Assembly (NCBI GenBank): GCA_002238785.1
Contig: MPNA01000018.1
Location: 1 to 64,000, forward strand
Direction of reading: 5' to 3'
Length of the DNA: 64,000 bases
From: a bacterium OM1 bin76
GTDB taxonomy: Bacteria; Actinomycetota; Acidimicrobiia; Spongiisociales; ZC4RG35
Made by a program: the position numbers and the translations under genes. Below, in pieces: positions 1 to 10,800 of this stretch; the stretch's first letter is position 1; each line of letters opens with the position of its first letter. The notes under the pieces are model-generated. The model was not told the DNA's origin. It did not search any database and was given only the letters and a program-made list of their open reading frames with translations.

Positions 1-549
1 GGAGATGTTCTTCTCGGTAGTGGTACCGGCGTTGGCGCACACCACCGCACCCTCTATCTCCTCCAGGGTGGACATCGAAGTGAAACCGGCAGAGCCCTTG
101 GCCATCAACTGCTGACCGTCGTAGTAGGTGGTCGGCCCGAAATCGAGACCCAGGTCGGTGTCGCGGCTCTGGGTCCAGGTGGTGTTACGACTCAAAAGGT
201 CGATCAGCCCCGAGTTCACCGCCTCGAAACGGGTGGCGGAGTTGAGCGACTGGTAACGGACTGCCCCGGCGTCACCGAGAATCGCAGCCGCCACCGCCCG
301 GCACAGATCCACATCGAAACCGGTAAAGACGCCTTCGGAGTCCTTGTAACCGAATCCCGGAAGAATCTCGTTGACCCCACAGCTCAGTTCGCCACGTGCT
401 ATCACCACATCCAAAAGATCCTCCTCCGCCGCAACAGGAGTCTGGGTGGTCGTAGATACAGCCAAGGCGGTGGCATCCCCAGCCTCGTCTCCACAGGCAG
501 CGGACACCACAAGCACCACAACAAAAAACGCCACCGCAGTCTTCTTCAC
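1..549 (-). CDS. Amino-acid ABC transporter substrate-binding lipoprotein (partial)
   Basis: This is the N-terminal 183 codons of a periplasmic-type solute-binding protein; the rest lies beyond the left edge. Translation from GTG at 549 gives VKKTAVAFFVVVLVVSAAC, a lipoprotein signal with lipobox SAAC, then an acidic and Thr-rich linker. The mature part reads RGELSCGVNEILPGFGY and GFDVDLCRAVAAAILGD, typical of the SBP_bac_3 family that binds polar or general L-amino acids (AapJ/BztA type, family knowledge). It should deliver an amino acid to an inner-membrane permease not seen here. No strong ribosome-binding site precedes the GTG; in-frame TTG codons at 573 and 576 are alternative starts. 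Many GGT, GCG and ACG codons occur, as in the N-terminal part of the LivK gene in this window. Confidence 0.8.
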   Translation of the reverse strand, partial: MKKTAVAFFVVVLVVSAACGDEAGDATALAVSTTTQTPVAAEEDLLDVVIARGELSCGVNEILPGFGYKDSEGVFTGFDVDLCRAVAAAILGDAGAVRYQSLNSATRFEAVNSGLIDLLSRNTTWTQSRDTDLGLDFGPTTYYDGQQLMAKGSAGFTSMSTLEEIEGAVVCANAGTTTEKNIS

Positions 550-859
550 AGCTGTAAAAGTAGCTGAAGCCAACAAAGAATATCGGTAGTGAGTCAGTTT
601 GGATCCCTGACCTGCGGGGTTCACCTCTCAAGGTGACCCACTACCGTACAGGCCATCAGGGATGGCAGGCTCCAGAGTCGCGATAGGGTCACCTTCTTGA
701 GCCGAGATACGACCACCGGATGACAAAGCGTCGCTGGCCTAGAACCTGGGAGAACACGGGTACTTACCGGGTGAGAGGTGACCCGTCCCAAGAGGCCCAC
801 CGCAGCATCGACATCCCTACTGTGAACGCCCCCTGGGTATTCCTTCTTATAGCGGTATC
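550..859. promoter_or_regulatory. Divergent intergenic region with repeated AGGTGACC octamer
   Basis: This 310-base space separates the minus-strand binding-protein gene from the plus-strand toxin-antitoxin pair. I see no gene in it. The octamer AGGTGACC occurs three times: plus strand at 631-638, minus strand at 687-694 and plus strand at 776-783. The first copy is the right arm of a near-perfect inverted repeat (GGTTCACCT 618-626, loop CTCA, AGGTGACC 631-638). A second 8-base pair of arms (CGGTAGTG near 585-592 and CACTACCG near 638-646) flanks it. This looks like an operator array for one or both flanking genes; the binding protein is unknown. No convincing -35/-10 pair is visible. Confidence 0.4.
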
Positions 860-1156
860 ATGCGGCTCATGACCCACCGTGATGCTGTGTTGCTTCACCG
901 AGATGCCATTCGCGATGCCGCCTCGTGCCATAAGGCGCGTTCGATCGCCCTTGTCGGTTCAGTGGCGCGGGGAGACAATACGCCAGACAGCGACTGCGAT
1001 TTCGTGGCCGATTTCTTACCGGGCGCGTCGCTGTTCGACCATATTGATCTGGAAGAAGCGCTCAAAGAGATACTCGGTGTCTCTGTTGATGTCATTTCCG
1101 TGGACGCCGCTCGGCGCCGGTTCCCGCGTATCCTCCAAGAAGCCATCGCCATATGA
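860..1156 (+). CDS. mntA: MNT-type nucleotidyltransferase antitoxin (MntA)
   Basis: A 98-residue minimal nucleotidyltransferase. The motif GSVARGDNTPDSDCDF (residues 33-48) is the GSxARG...SDxD signature of the Pol beta-like fold, with metal-binding Asp45 and Asp47. In MNT/HEPN toxin-antitoxin modules this protein neutralises the partner HEPN toxin, in studied cases by AMPylating a Tyr next to its active site (family knowledge). The stop overlaps the start of the downstream HEPN gene in ATGA, so the two are translationally coupled, with antitoxin first. A second Met at residue 4 is an alternative start. Base composition is a little lower in GC than the housekeeping genes, consistent with an acquired module. 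Confidence 0.85.
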   Translation: MRLMTHRDAVLLHRDAIRDAASCHKARSIALVGSVARGDNTPDSDCDFVADFLPGASLFDHIDLEEALKEILGVSVDVISVDAARRRFPRILQEAIAI

Positions 1157-1479
1157 CAGAGAGAGACGAGAACCTCGTCTTCGATATTCTGGATGCGGCA
1201 AGCCATTTGGCCTTGTTAGTTGAGGACGGACCCCACAGATTCCACGAGGAATGGTTGTTCCGTCGCGCCGCTGAGCGTCTACTGGAGATCATTGGGGTAG
1301 CGGCCAGTAACCTGTCGGACGAGTTTCTGGCGGATAACCCGGTGATCCAGATCAAATCAGCGAAGAGAATGCGGGATTTCCTAGCCCATCAATACCAAAA
1401 GGTGGACTATTCCGTAGTGTGGGAGACCATCTCGGTTAGCGTTCCAGACTTCGTCGCCGATTTTGCCAATGTTCAATAA
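1153..1479 (+). CDS. hepT: HEPN-domain toxin, HepT family (DUF86)
   Basis: A 108-residue all-helical protein encoded directly after the nucleotidyltransferase, with a 4-base ATGA overlap. It carries RDFLAHQY at residues 74-81, which is the R-x4-H-x-Y motif of HepT RNases: Arg74 and His79 would be the RNase pair, and Tyr81 the residue AMPylated by MntA in characterised systems. The expected role is a ribonuclease toxin held inactive by its partner (defence or stress function is inference). Length and gene order match the family. Confidence 0.85.
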   Translation: MTERDENLVFDILDAASHLALLVEDGPHRFHEEWLFRRAAERLLEIIGVAASNLSDEFLADNPVIQIKSAKRMRDFLAHQYQKVDYSVVWETISVSVPDFVADFANVQ

Positions 1480-1743
1480 GCCGTTGCGCTAGTAGACCTA
1501 CACGAACATCCTCACAGACATCCTCTCCCCCGGCACCCGCCCTACTAGGAACACCGCAGCCACAGTAAGCCCCTCCTTGACCAGCGCATACAGTAGTTGC
1601 AGGTATTGGCGGAATCATCTCGGACCATCAGCGACCCTTGCCGCCTATCAGCCGGGTTTTGCGCTAAGGCCTTTCTCGATAGCAAAACTGATAGCGCACA
1701 ACCCCCAAAGGGCTATGACCTGGGGAAACACCCTCATAATACG

Positions 1744-1827
1744 TGCCCGGGGTGGGACTTGAACCCACACGTCACGAGGGACACTGGATTTTAAGTCCAG
1801 CGCGTCTGCCCATTCCGCCACCCGGGC
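1744..1827 (-). tRNA. tRNA-Leu (anticodon UAA)
   Basis: On the minus strand the sequence folds as an 84-nt class II tRNA. The acceptor stem is GCCCGGG (1827-1821) paired with CCCGGGC, followed by discriminator A at 1744. The anticodon stem-loop is ctgga-cttaaaa-tccag, giving anticodon TAA, which reads UUA leucine codons. A long variable arm (gtccctcgtgac) and the T-loop gttcaagtc are visible. CCA is not encoded. The gene lies downstream of ppx on the same strand. Confidence 0.95.
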
Positions 1828-1839
1828 CGGCACAGAGAG

Positions 1840-1845
1840 ATTGTA
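1840..1845 (-). promoter_or_regulatory. Probable -10 box of the tRNA-Leu gene
   Basis: TACAAT on the minus strand lies 12 bases before the tRNA 5' end, which would place the transcription start near 1833. No good -35 match stands at 17 bases; TTGGTG at 1873-1868 is too far (22 bases). A small perfect hairpin (CCAAGG 1870-1875, CCTTGG 1882-1887) lies just upstream. Confidence 0.4.
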
Positions 1846-2070
1846 AGCCAAACCGGCCTCACTCTCCCACCAAGGTAGTCCCCTTGGGACCTGCAGTCCT
1901 TCGAAGTCAACCAACCTTGCAACCGGCAGCCGAACTCTCCACCCTTGATCAAGGCTCCAGCCGTTACCAGCTACAGGCAAAGTTGTTGCAATACGTGCCT
2001 ACAGCGGAGCGGACTGCGTCACTGTGGGCATCGTGATCCGCCCTGGGTTCTCGCAGCGGTGGAAGCTGTC

Positions 2071-2949
2071 TCAGATGGAGTCGATTATTCCGTCCAGCAG
2101 ATCAAACTCCGAGATGAGCACCTCCGGAGCAGCCAGTCGGCGGAGGGCCTCGCGGGCAATCATCGCTCCCGCCAGGATCATCGGCGCCCGGGCCGGCTCC
2201 AGTGAGGGGATTGCCGCGGTCTCCTCGACTGTCATCCCGGCCAGTTCCGACAGAAGAATCGCCAGTTGTGCTGCAGTGATGGTCGAGTCGTGAACTCGGG
2301 CGGAGTCATAGGTTTCCAACCGGAGAGCAATGGCCGCCAGGCTGGTCCACGTTCCCGCCACGCCCACGACCTTGGGACGAAGTGGCAGACTGACTTCTCC
2401 CAAGACTTCCGCAGTCTGCGAGAAGGCCCCCTGAATCTGCCGCCGGGAGGGAGGACGGTCGGGCAGGACCGATTCGGTGAGGCGAACGGAGCCGAGTTCC
2501 AAACTGATGCCTTCCACTGCTCCATCCCGGTCCAGCCACACGAATTCCGTGGAGCCGCCTCCTATGTCCACCACCATGCGACCGTGGGCACCGCAGAGAT
2601 CTCCAACCGCACCCGCAAAGGACAGGCGAGCCTCTTCCTCTCCGGAAATGTTCTCGGGTCTGACCCCCAGCGCCACTTCGGCCCGGTCGAGAAAGTCGTC
2701 CCGGTTGCGGGCGTCCCTGACTGCCGAGGTGGCGACTGCCCTCTTGCGAGTCGCCGAATGTTGGGAAATCAACTCCCCATAGCGCCGCAAGGCAGCCAGA
2801 GTCCGTGCCATCGAGTCCTCGGTAAGCTGACCACGCTCCCGCAGGCCCCTCCCCAACCCGGTAACGGTCTCCCAGCGCCCCACCTCCCCCTCCGGGGAGA
2901 CCAGCAGCAACCGCACCGAATTGGTGCCGATGTCCACAGCCGCCTTCAC
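2071..2949 (-). CDS. ppx: Exopolyphosphatase, Ppx/GppA family
   Basis: A 292-residue phosphatase of the actin-like ASKHA fold that hydrolyses polyphosphate or pppGpp. VDIGTNSVRLLLV near the N-terminus is phosphate-binding loop 1 and VDIGGGSTEFVW in the middle is loop 2. The length matches short actinobacterial Ppx proteins that lack the C-terminal HD-like domain of E. coli Ppx. The open frame runs much further upstream, but that part only shadows the neighbouring gene. The start is taken at GTG 2949, which has GGAG upstream, overlaps the stop of the DUF501 gene (GTGA) and begins exactly at the conserved VKAAVDIGTNS. Confidence 0.92.
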   Translation of the reverse strand: MKAAVDIGTNSVRLLLVSPEGEVGRWETVTGLGRGLRERGQLTEDSMARTLAALRRYGELISQHSATRKRAVATSAVRDARNRDDFLDRAEVALGVRPENISGEEEARLSFAGAVGDLCGAHGRMVVDIGGGSTEFVWLDRDGAVEGISLELGSVRLTESVLPDRPPSRRQIQGAFSQTAEVLGEVSLPLRPKVVGVAGTWTSLAAIALRLETYDSARVHDSTITAAQLAILLSELAGMTVEETAAIPSLEPARAPMILAGAMIAREALRRLAAPEVLISEFDLLDGIIDSI

Positions 2950-3484
2950 GATGCTCTCCAATCCGGATTCAACGCGGGGCCGTCGGAAAGCAACAGAACG
3001 CAGGGGACCGTGCAATCCAGTGGCTCGATCCGGGGTACGGACCACTCCCCGACCGGGTTGTCGTTCCCGGCCCGATGATCTGCATAGTGGGCGTGCAGGC
3101 ACTTGACCCCCTTGCGGGAACCTGCCACCCCGCCGGAAGGTCTGGGATGGACGGTGGGGGGCACATCGGAGTCTCGCTGTGATGCGTAGCGGCGATGAGC
3201 GGCATCCAGTCGTCGGGCAAAGTCCGGGTCGTTCCCGGAACGAGCGTCCATCGCTTTCACCCCTCCGGCGGCCTCTATCCGGGACACTCTTTTGACCGCC
3301 AGCGGACAAGTCAACCAATAGAGCGTCGGAAAGGGAGTGCCATCCTCCAGAATGGGCGGGGTCCTCACCACCACGGGTAGACCCAGATGGCATTCGGACA
3401 CCACCGACGACTCGGATCGGGGCGAGCGTCCGATCTGCAGCCCCACTATTCGTCGCTCGTCCCGCCGGTGGAACTCAGAGTCCA

Positions 3485-3485
<1 letters not shown>
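2946..3485 (-). CDS. DUF501 domain-containing protein
   Basis: A 179-residue protein of a conserved, mostly actinobacterial family of unknown function. Segments such as CHLGLPVVVRTPPILEDGTP and PFPTLYWLTCP, and a C-terminal Cys/His stretch (KCLHAHYADHRAG), are characteristic. Conserved Cys and His residues suggest metal binding, but no activity is known to me. The gene is locked between ftsB and ppx: its ATG overlaps the ftsB stop by one base and its stop overlaps the ppx start. This eno-ftsB-DUF501-ppx order is also found in Mycobacterium (recalled). Confidence 0.88.
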
Positions 3486-5328
<1,843 letters not shown>

Positions 5329-5392
5329 TCATGGGGCATGCCGGAGTGCAGGTCGCCGACGCTTGCGCCGAATAGCTGCGGCGGGGACATTC

Positions 5393-6898
5393 TCAGTGCC
5401 CCAGTTGCTTGGCTCGCTCCCAGCGTCTCTCCATTTCTTCGGCGCCCAGCCCCTCCAGGGAACCCTCCCCCTCCATCAAACGGAAGCGGCGCGAGAACTT
5501 CGCGATAGCCTGGCGGAGCGCCGTTTCGGGATCCACATTCAGGTGACGGGACAAATTGACGCAGGCAAACAGCAAGTCACCCAATTCATTCTGAGCGGAC
5601 TCGGGATCCGACAGCGCCTCGCGCAACTCTTCAAGTTCCTCCGCCACCTTCTCCACCACCGGCGGCACTTCTTCCCAGTCGAACCCCACTTGGGCAGCCC
5701 GGCGCTGGATCTTGGCCGCCCGGGCCAGAGCGGGCATCGCCAGCGGCACCCCGTCCATGAGGGAATGGTCACCCCCCGAAGGCTTCTCCTGCTTCTTGAT
5801 CTGCTCCCAGTTTGCCTTCACCTGTTCGGCGCTGTCCACCACCACATCCGAGAACACATGGGGGTGGCGACGCACCAACTTCCGTCGCAGACCCTCGGCG
5901 ACATCCTCGATGTCAAAGATCCCCGCTTCGCCGGCGATCACGGAGTGGAACAAGACCTGCAGCAGCACGTCCCCCAACTCTTCGGACACCTCAGCCATTG
6001 CCATCCAGTCGGGCTGTCCCCTCCGACTCGAGGCTCCTTGGGCACCGGCCTCCCGAGGAAGGGCAGCCAGTACCTCGGCCAGTTCATAGGTCTCCTCCAC
6101 CAGGTTCTTGATGAGACTTTGATGGGTCTGCCGCCGGTCCCAAGGACACTCGGATCGCAGGCGTTCCATCACTGCCACCGCACCCGGCAGGCCCACCGGG
6201 GGAGCATCCACGTACACCGAGGTCCGAGGTCCCGCCAATGCCGGATCCACCTTCCCGGGCTCGGATCGCACCATCCTGGCGTTCGGCCCGCCCAGATCGA
6301 CCAGCACCGTCACCTCCGTACCCTCGGGCAGGACCCGAGAGAGGGACCCGCAGAAATCCGCCAGGCCAACCGGGGTGTCAAGCGCTCCCACCATGGTGGG
6401 ACCCCGCAGCAGGAGGGGAGACGGAAGACGATGAGCGTTCAGCACCGTCAATCCACGTTCCAGAGAGTCCACTCCAAGCTCCGCCAGGGCCGCATCCAGA
6501 AAGGACTCGGCAGGATGGACAACGGTCTCCATCCCACTTTCCGCAGCCAGGGAACGGATCATGGGCACAGCCCTCTCACCCACCAAAGGACTTCCGGGAG
6601 TGGCGTAGACCACGTTCTGTGAACGGGCCGCCTCCACAACCCGAACTGCGATGGCCCGGTAAACCGACTCGAAGTCCTCCCCCTCGGCATAGATGTCGTC
6701 ACAGTGAGAAACGGGACGTTGAGCAGCCAACTCCGCGGCAGCGGGATGATCCATGGTTCGGACTATCACCAGACGCCGCACATCGGAGAGAATCTCCATG
6801 GCCTGGGAAGGAACCCGGTCCAAACCACCGGGTCCCAATCCCACCACTACCAAGTTCAGGCAGGAGGAAGAATCCGGGGAGTCGGCTCTGTCGTCCAT
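5393..6898 (-). CDS. mazG: Nucleoside triphosphate pyrophosphohydrolase MazG with N-terminal methylase-like domain
   Basis: A 501-residue fusion. Residues about 15-210 resemble a tetrapyrrole (corrin/porphyrin) methylase domain (LVVVGLGPGGLDRVP, YATPGSPLVGERAVPMI), as in YabN-type proteins. From about 225 on there are two MazG domains: LRSECPWDRRQTHQSL with EETYEL and SEELGDVLLQ, then a second with EELEEL and NELGDLLFACVNLSR. MazG hydrolyses (d)NTPs to monophosphates, cleaning damaged or excess nucleotides. The frame can be extended to 6955, but ATG 6898 starts just before the methylase fold and gives a moderate 43-base overlap with the upstream gene. Confidence 0.92.
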   Translation of the reverse strand: MDDRADSPDSSSCLNLVVVGLGPGGLDRVPSQAMEILSDVRRLVIVRTMDHPAAAELAAQRPVSHCDDIYAEGEDFESVYRAIAVRVVEAARSQNVVYATPGSPLVGERAVPMIRSLAAESGMETVVHPAESFLDAALAELGVDSLERGLTVLNAHRLPSPLLLRGPTMVGALDTPVGLADFCGSLSRVLPEGTEVTVLVDLGGPNARMVRSEPGKVDPALAGPRTSVYVDAPPVGLPGAVAVMERLRSECPWDRRQTHQSLIKNLVEETYELAEVLAALPREAGAQGASSRRGQPDWMAMAEVSEELGDVLLQVLFHSVIAGEAGIFDIEDVAEGLRRKLVRRHPHVFSDVVVDSAEQVKANWEQIKKQEKPSGGDHSLMDGVPLAMPALARAAKIQRRAAQVGFDWEEVPPVVEKVAEELEELREALSDPESAQNELGDLLFACVNLSRHLNVDPETALRQAIAKFSRRFRLMEGEGSLEGLGAEEMERRWERAKQLGH

Positions 6899-7818
6899 GT
6901 TCCGTACCGGGGTTCGATGTGCACCTCCGACTCGGTGGAGACCCGAAGGAACCATTCTTCGATAACCGTGTTCCGCTGGCGTTGTTTGTTCTCGGAACGA
7001 ATGTCGGCTTCGTGGTCGGCCAATGCCGGATCGGTTCTATCGGTTACCAGGATGACGTGATGGCCGAACTGGGACTCAACCGGACCGAATGGGACCATCA
7101 ACTCTGCGGTCACTATGGCCTGTCCATACTCTGCAACGAAACTGCTGGCGGGAAGGCAACCCAGATCCCCACCACTCTCCGCGGCACTGGGCTCGATGGA
7201 GAGTTCCCTGGCCAGGTCAGTCATTGACTCACCGGCCAAAGCCCTCTCCAAGACCGATTGAGCTTCCCCTGCACTCTCCAGGAGAACATGGGTCGTGCAG
7301 ACACTCTCGGTCAAGCGCACCTTACTCCTCTCGAATACCTCTTCCACCTCTTCGGCGGTCATCTCCGGGATGGTGCTCAACAGTTCATCACCCAGCGCAT
7401 TGATGACTGCCCTCTGCATGGCAACAAGCCTTACCCGCTCGTCGGTGATCCCCTGCTCCTCCAAAAAGGCCTCATAGTCCGGATTCTGGGCCTGCACTTG
7501 TGCTCTCAGGTTCTGATACTCCTCTTCGGCGGCAGCCTGGTGTGGGTCCTGGTCGGGATCGATGCCGTACTCTTCCAAGGCTTTGGTGAGTACCACACGG
7601 GTGATCACCAGGCTCAAAAGGCGATCCTCGAAGGCGACCCGATCCACGACTTCGTCCTCATCATCGGCCGGCTCCTCAAGTTCCGCCATATAGATGTCCA
7701 CCCCATTGACGGTGGCTACCAGGTCTCCCTCGCTGGAACAAGCGCCAGCGGCCAGCAGGACGATCAAGCAGAGGATTCCGAAAAGGCGTTTCCATCCCGA
7801 AGATCTGGTCAATTTCAT
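6856..7818 (-). CDS. SurA/PrsA-like peptidylprolyl isomerase lipoprotein
   Basis: A 320-residue exported folding factor. The signal KRLFGILCLIVLLAAGAC ends in a lipobox (AAGAC) for lipid attachment. A SurA-N-like helical chaperone region follows (VNGVDIYMAELEEP, then long charged helices), then a parvulin-type rotamase domain from about residue 195 (CTTHVLLESAGEAQSV ... ESGGDLGCLPASSFVAEYGQ ... VESQFGHHVILV). Its position between mfd and mazG corresponds to that of the lipoprotein LpqU in the same mycobacterial region (recalled), although the fold differs. It starts 4 bases after mfd, so it is co-transcribed. Confidence 0.88.
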   Translation of the reverse strand: MKLTRSSGWKRLFGILCLIVLLAAGACSSEGDLVATVNGVDIYMAELEEPADDEDEVVDRVAFEDRLLSLVITRVVLTKALEEYGIDPDQDPHQAAAEEEYQNLRAQVQAQNPDYEAFLEEQGITDERVRLVAMQRAVINALGDELLSTIPEMTAEEVEEVFERSKVRLTESVCTTHVLLESAGEAQSVLERALAGESMTDLARELSIEPSAAESGGDLGCLPASSFVAEYGQAIVTAELMVPFGPVESQFGHHVILVTDRTDPALADHEADIRSENKQRQRNTVIEEWFLRVSTESEVHIEPRYGTWTTEPTPRILPPA

Positions 7819-7821
7819 CCT

Positions 7822-10800
7822 CTAATAGGGTATAGGGTTGGCAGACCCCTTCATCCGCCTGGTGTTCGTACCATCCGGCGGCCACATCCGCCGAACGAAT
7901 TTCAGTACTCCTGCCAGGACAGGCCGAGGTGCGGGGATGAAGAGCTGACCGGTGCTGGACTGGTAGGAGGACCCCCGCGCCAGGCGTTGGGCTCTAACTC
8001 GCTGCGACTCCCTCAGATCCACCCCTGATAGGCGCACCTCACCCCTGAGAGCCATGATCTCGCTGATGCCCACTCGCAGGCATTCGACCCGCAGAGCGGC
8101 CACCTCAGCCAGGGCAAGGGCCTGGGGAGGCGGCGGGCCGTAGCGGTCCTCCCACCCTTCCACCACATCCTCCACCTGTTCCGCGGTGACGGCCGCCGCA
8201 AGCCAGCGATACGCCTCCAGGCGCAATGCCTGTTCGGAGATATAGCCCTCCGGGAGATGGGCATCCACAGCCAGGTCGATCCGCACCGACGGAGTCTCCG
8301 ATTCCTCACCCACAGGTCTCCCTTCCAACTCCCCCACTGCCTCCGCCACCAGTTCGGTGTAGAGGTCCAATCCCACCGCCTGCAGATGACCCGACTGCAC
8401 CTGGCTGAGTATCGACCCCGCTCCCCGGATCTCCAGGTCCCGGAAGGCGACATCGAATCCGGCGCCGAAGTGGGTAGCCCGGCCGATGGCCTGCAGCCTG
8501 CGATGGGCCGACTCTGACAGCACCCGGTCCACGGGATGGAACAAGTAGGCATAGGCCCGTTGGTGGGATCGTCCCACCCGCCCGCGGAGCTGATAGAGCT
8601 GAGAGAGTCCGATACGATCCGCCCTCTCCACCACCAGCGTGTTGACCTGGGGAAGATCAAGGCCTGATTCGATGATCGTGGTGGACACCAGGACGTCATA
8701 ACGATGATCCCAATAGTCGATCATCACCTGTTCCAACTGCGCCTCCGACATCTGTCCGTGGGCCACCGCGAACCGGGCCCGGGGAACCAGGTCGGACAAC
8801 CGGGCCACCGCATGGTCTATGGAGAGGACTCGGTTGTGCACATAGAACACCTGGCCCTCCCGCAGCAACTCCCGCCGGATCGCCATTGAAACGGCCTGCT
8901 CATCGTAGGGCCCCACGTAGGTAAGGATGGGTCGCCGACCTCGGGGCGGAATCCGGATGTGGGAGACGTCGCGAATCCCGGTGAGGGCCATCTCCAAGGT
9001 CCGGGGAATGGGAGTGGCCGTCAGGGTCAGAACGTCCACCCCGACCTTCATGAGTCGCAGTGCGTCCTTGGCGGCCACCCCGAAGCGCTGCTCCTCGTCC
9101 ACCACCAGCAGGCCAAGATCACGAAACCGGACGTCCTTGGACAGCAACCGGTGGGTCCCGACCACTACATCCACCTCTCCCGATGCCAGCCGGGCCACCA
9201 CCTTGCGGGCCTGCCCGGACGTGAGGAAACGGGACAACACCGCCACCTCCACCCCGTGCGGGGAGAGCCTTTCCGTGAAGGTCTGATGATGTTGCTGCGC
9301 AAGGATGGTGGTGGGGCAGAGCACCGCAACCTGCTTTCGGTCCATCACCGCCTTGAAGGCCGCCCGCACTGCCACCTCGGTCTTACCGAACCCCACATCA
9401 CCGAAGATCAGCCGATCCATCGGCCGGTCCGACTCCATGTCTGCCTTGACCTCGGCAATCGCTTCCAATTGGTCGGAGGTCTCCTCGTAGGGAAAGGCTG
9501 CCTCCAGTTCCTGCTGCCACGGCGTATCGGGATTGAAGGAGTACCCGGTCGCAGCTGAGCGCGCCCTGTGCAGAGCCACAACTTCCTCCGCCACCACCTG
9601 CACCTCGTTTCTCACCCTCTCCCGGGTGGCCGCCCAGTCCTTGCCGCCCATTCGGGACAACCTGGGCGCTTCTCCTCCGGTGTATCGCGTAATCAGGGAC
9701 AGTTGGTCCACCGGCACATAGAGACGGTCGTCACCCGCATAAGCCACCAGCAGGTAGTCCCTTTCCACCCCCGCCATGGATTCGGAGACCAGGCCTTCGA
9801 ATCGCCCGATTCCATGCTGGTAGTGCACCACGTAGTCCCCAGGGGAAAGATCACGGATTCCAACCGCGGTCTTCCGCCTCCTCCGAGAAGTGCGATGGGC
9901 CCGATGCCGTCCGGCCAACTCACGCTCCCCCAACACCGCCACCGGGGGCGAGTCCAGGATGAAGCCTTGGCGGATGCCGTGGGATATGATCACCGATCCC
10001 TCATCTGTGAGACGCTCCCGGCGGGGTATGGCAAGGTTCTCCTCCGCCAACACCCCCGCCCAACGGTCGGCGGCGGCGGCCCCCTCTATCGCCACAACCA
10101 CCCTGACCTGTTCCGTGCGCAGCCGGGAAAGGGTCGCCGCGATGGCAGGTCCGTCCCCCGGGGCGGCGGCCAGGGTCCGCACTGCCAACACTTCGTCGGA
10201 GGGTCCCACCGGGACGGACGGCATTTCCAGGACGGGACGGTGCGACAAGGCTTCCTCAAGTGATAGGTAGAGCCGCGGGTTCCCCTTTGCGATCCGGGGC
10301 GCCTCGGACCAGGTCTCGGAGAGATCTCCGGCCAGTTCCTCCTCCTCGGCGAGCAAGGTGCGGGACCGGCCTATCGAGCGAGGAGGATCGGCCACCACCA
10401 CCAGGGTGTCGGAGTCCAAGTGATCCAGGAGACACCGCTGCGCCGCCAGCCAAGGCATCCACGACTCCATTCCCTCGAACATCTGCTGCTGAGCCAGGCG
10501 TTCCCAGAGGTCGGCCCCCCAGGTAGAGGTGGAAAGAAGTTCCCGGGCCCGGGCAACCACTCGTTCATCCGGACGAAGCTCGCGGGCCGGGTAGAAAACC
10601 GCTTGTTCGGCGTGCTCATCGGAACGCTGAGTGGCCGGCGAGAAATGTCTGATCTCCTCAACCTCATCACCCCAGTAGTCAAGCCGGGTGGGTCTGGCAT
10701 CGGCCGCCGGATACACATCCACGATTCCCCCGCGCACCGCCATCTCTCCCGGCGCCTCTACCCTGACCACCCTCTCGAACCCAAGGGAAGCCAAGGCCCC

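Noticed and set aside
1480-1743. Possible small gene between hepT and the tRNA
   Set aside because: Short frames of about 60 residues on either strand overlap each other and lack ribosome-binding sites and recognisable motifs.
2950-3393. Extension of the ppx frame upstream to 3393
   Set aside because: It overlaps the DUF501 gene in another frame; the Ppx fold starts at GTG 2949.
6899-6955. mazG start at 6955
   Set aside because: It adds 19 residues without homology and doubles the overlap with the PPIase gene; ATG 6898 is better.
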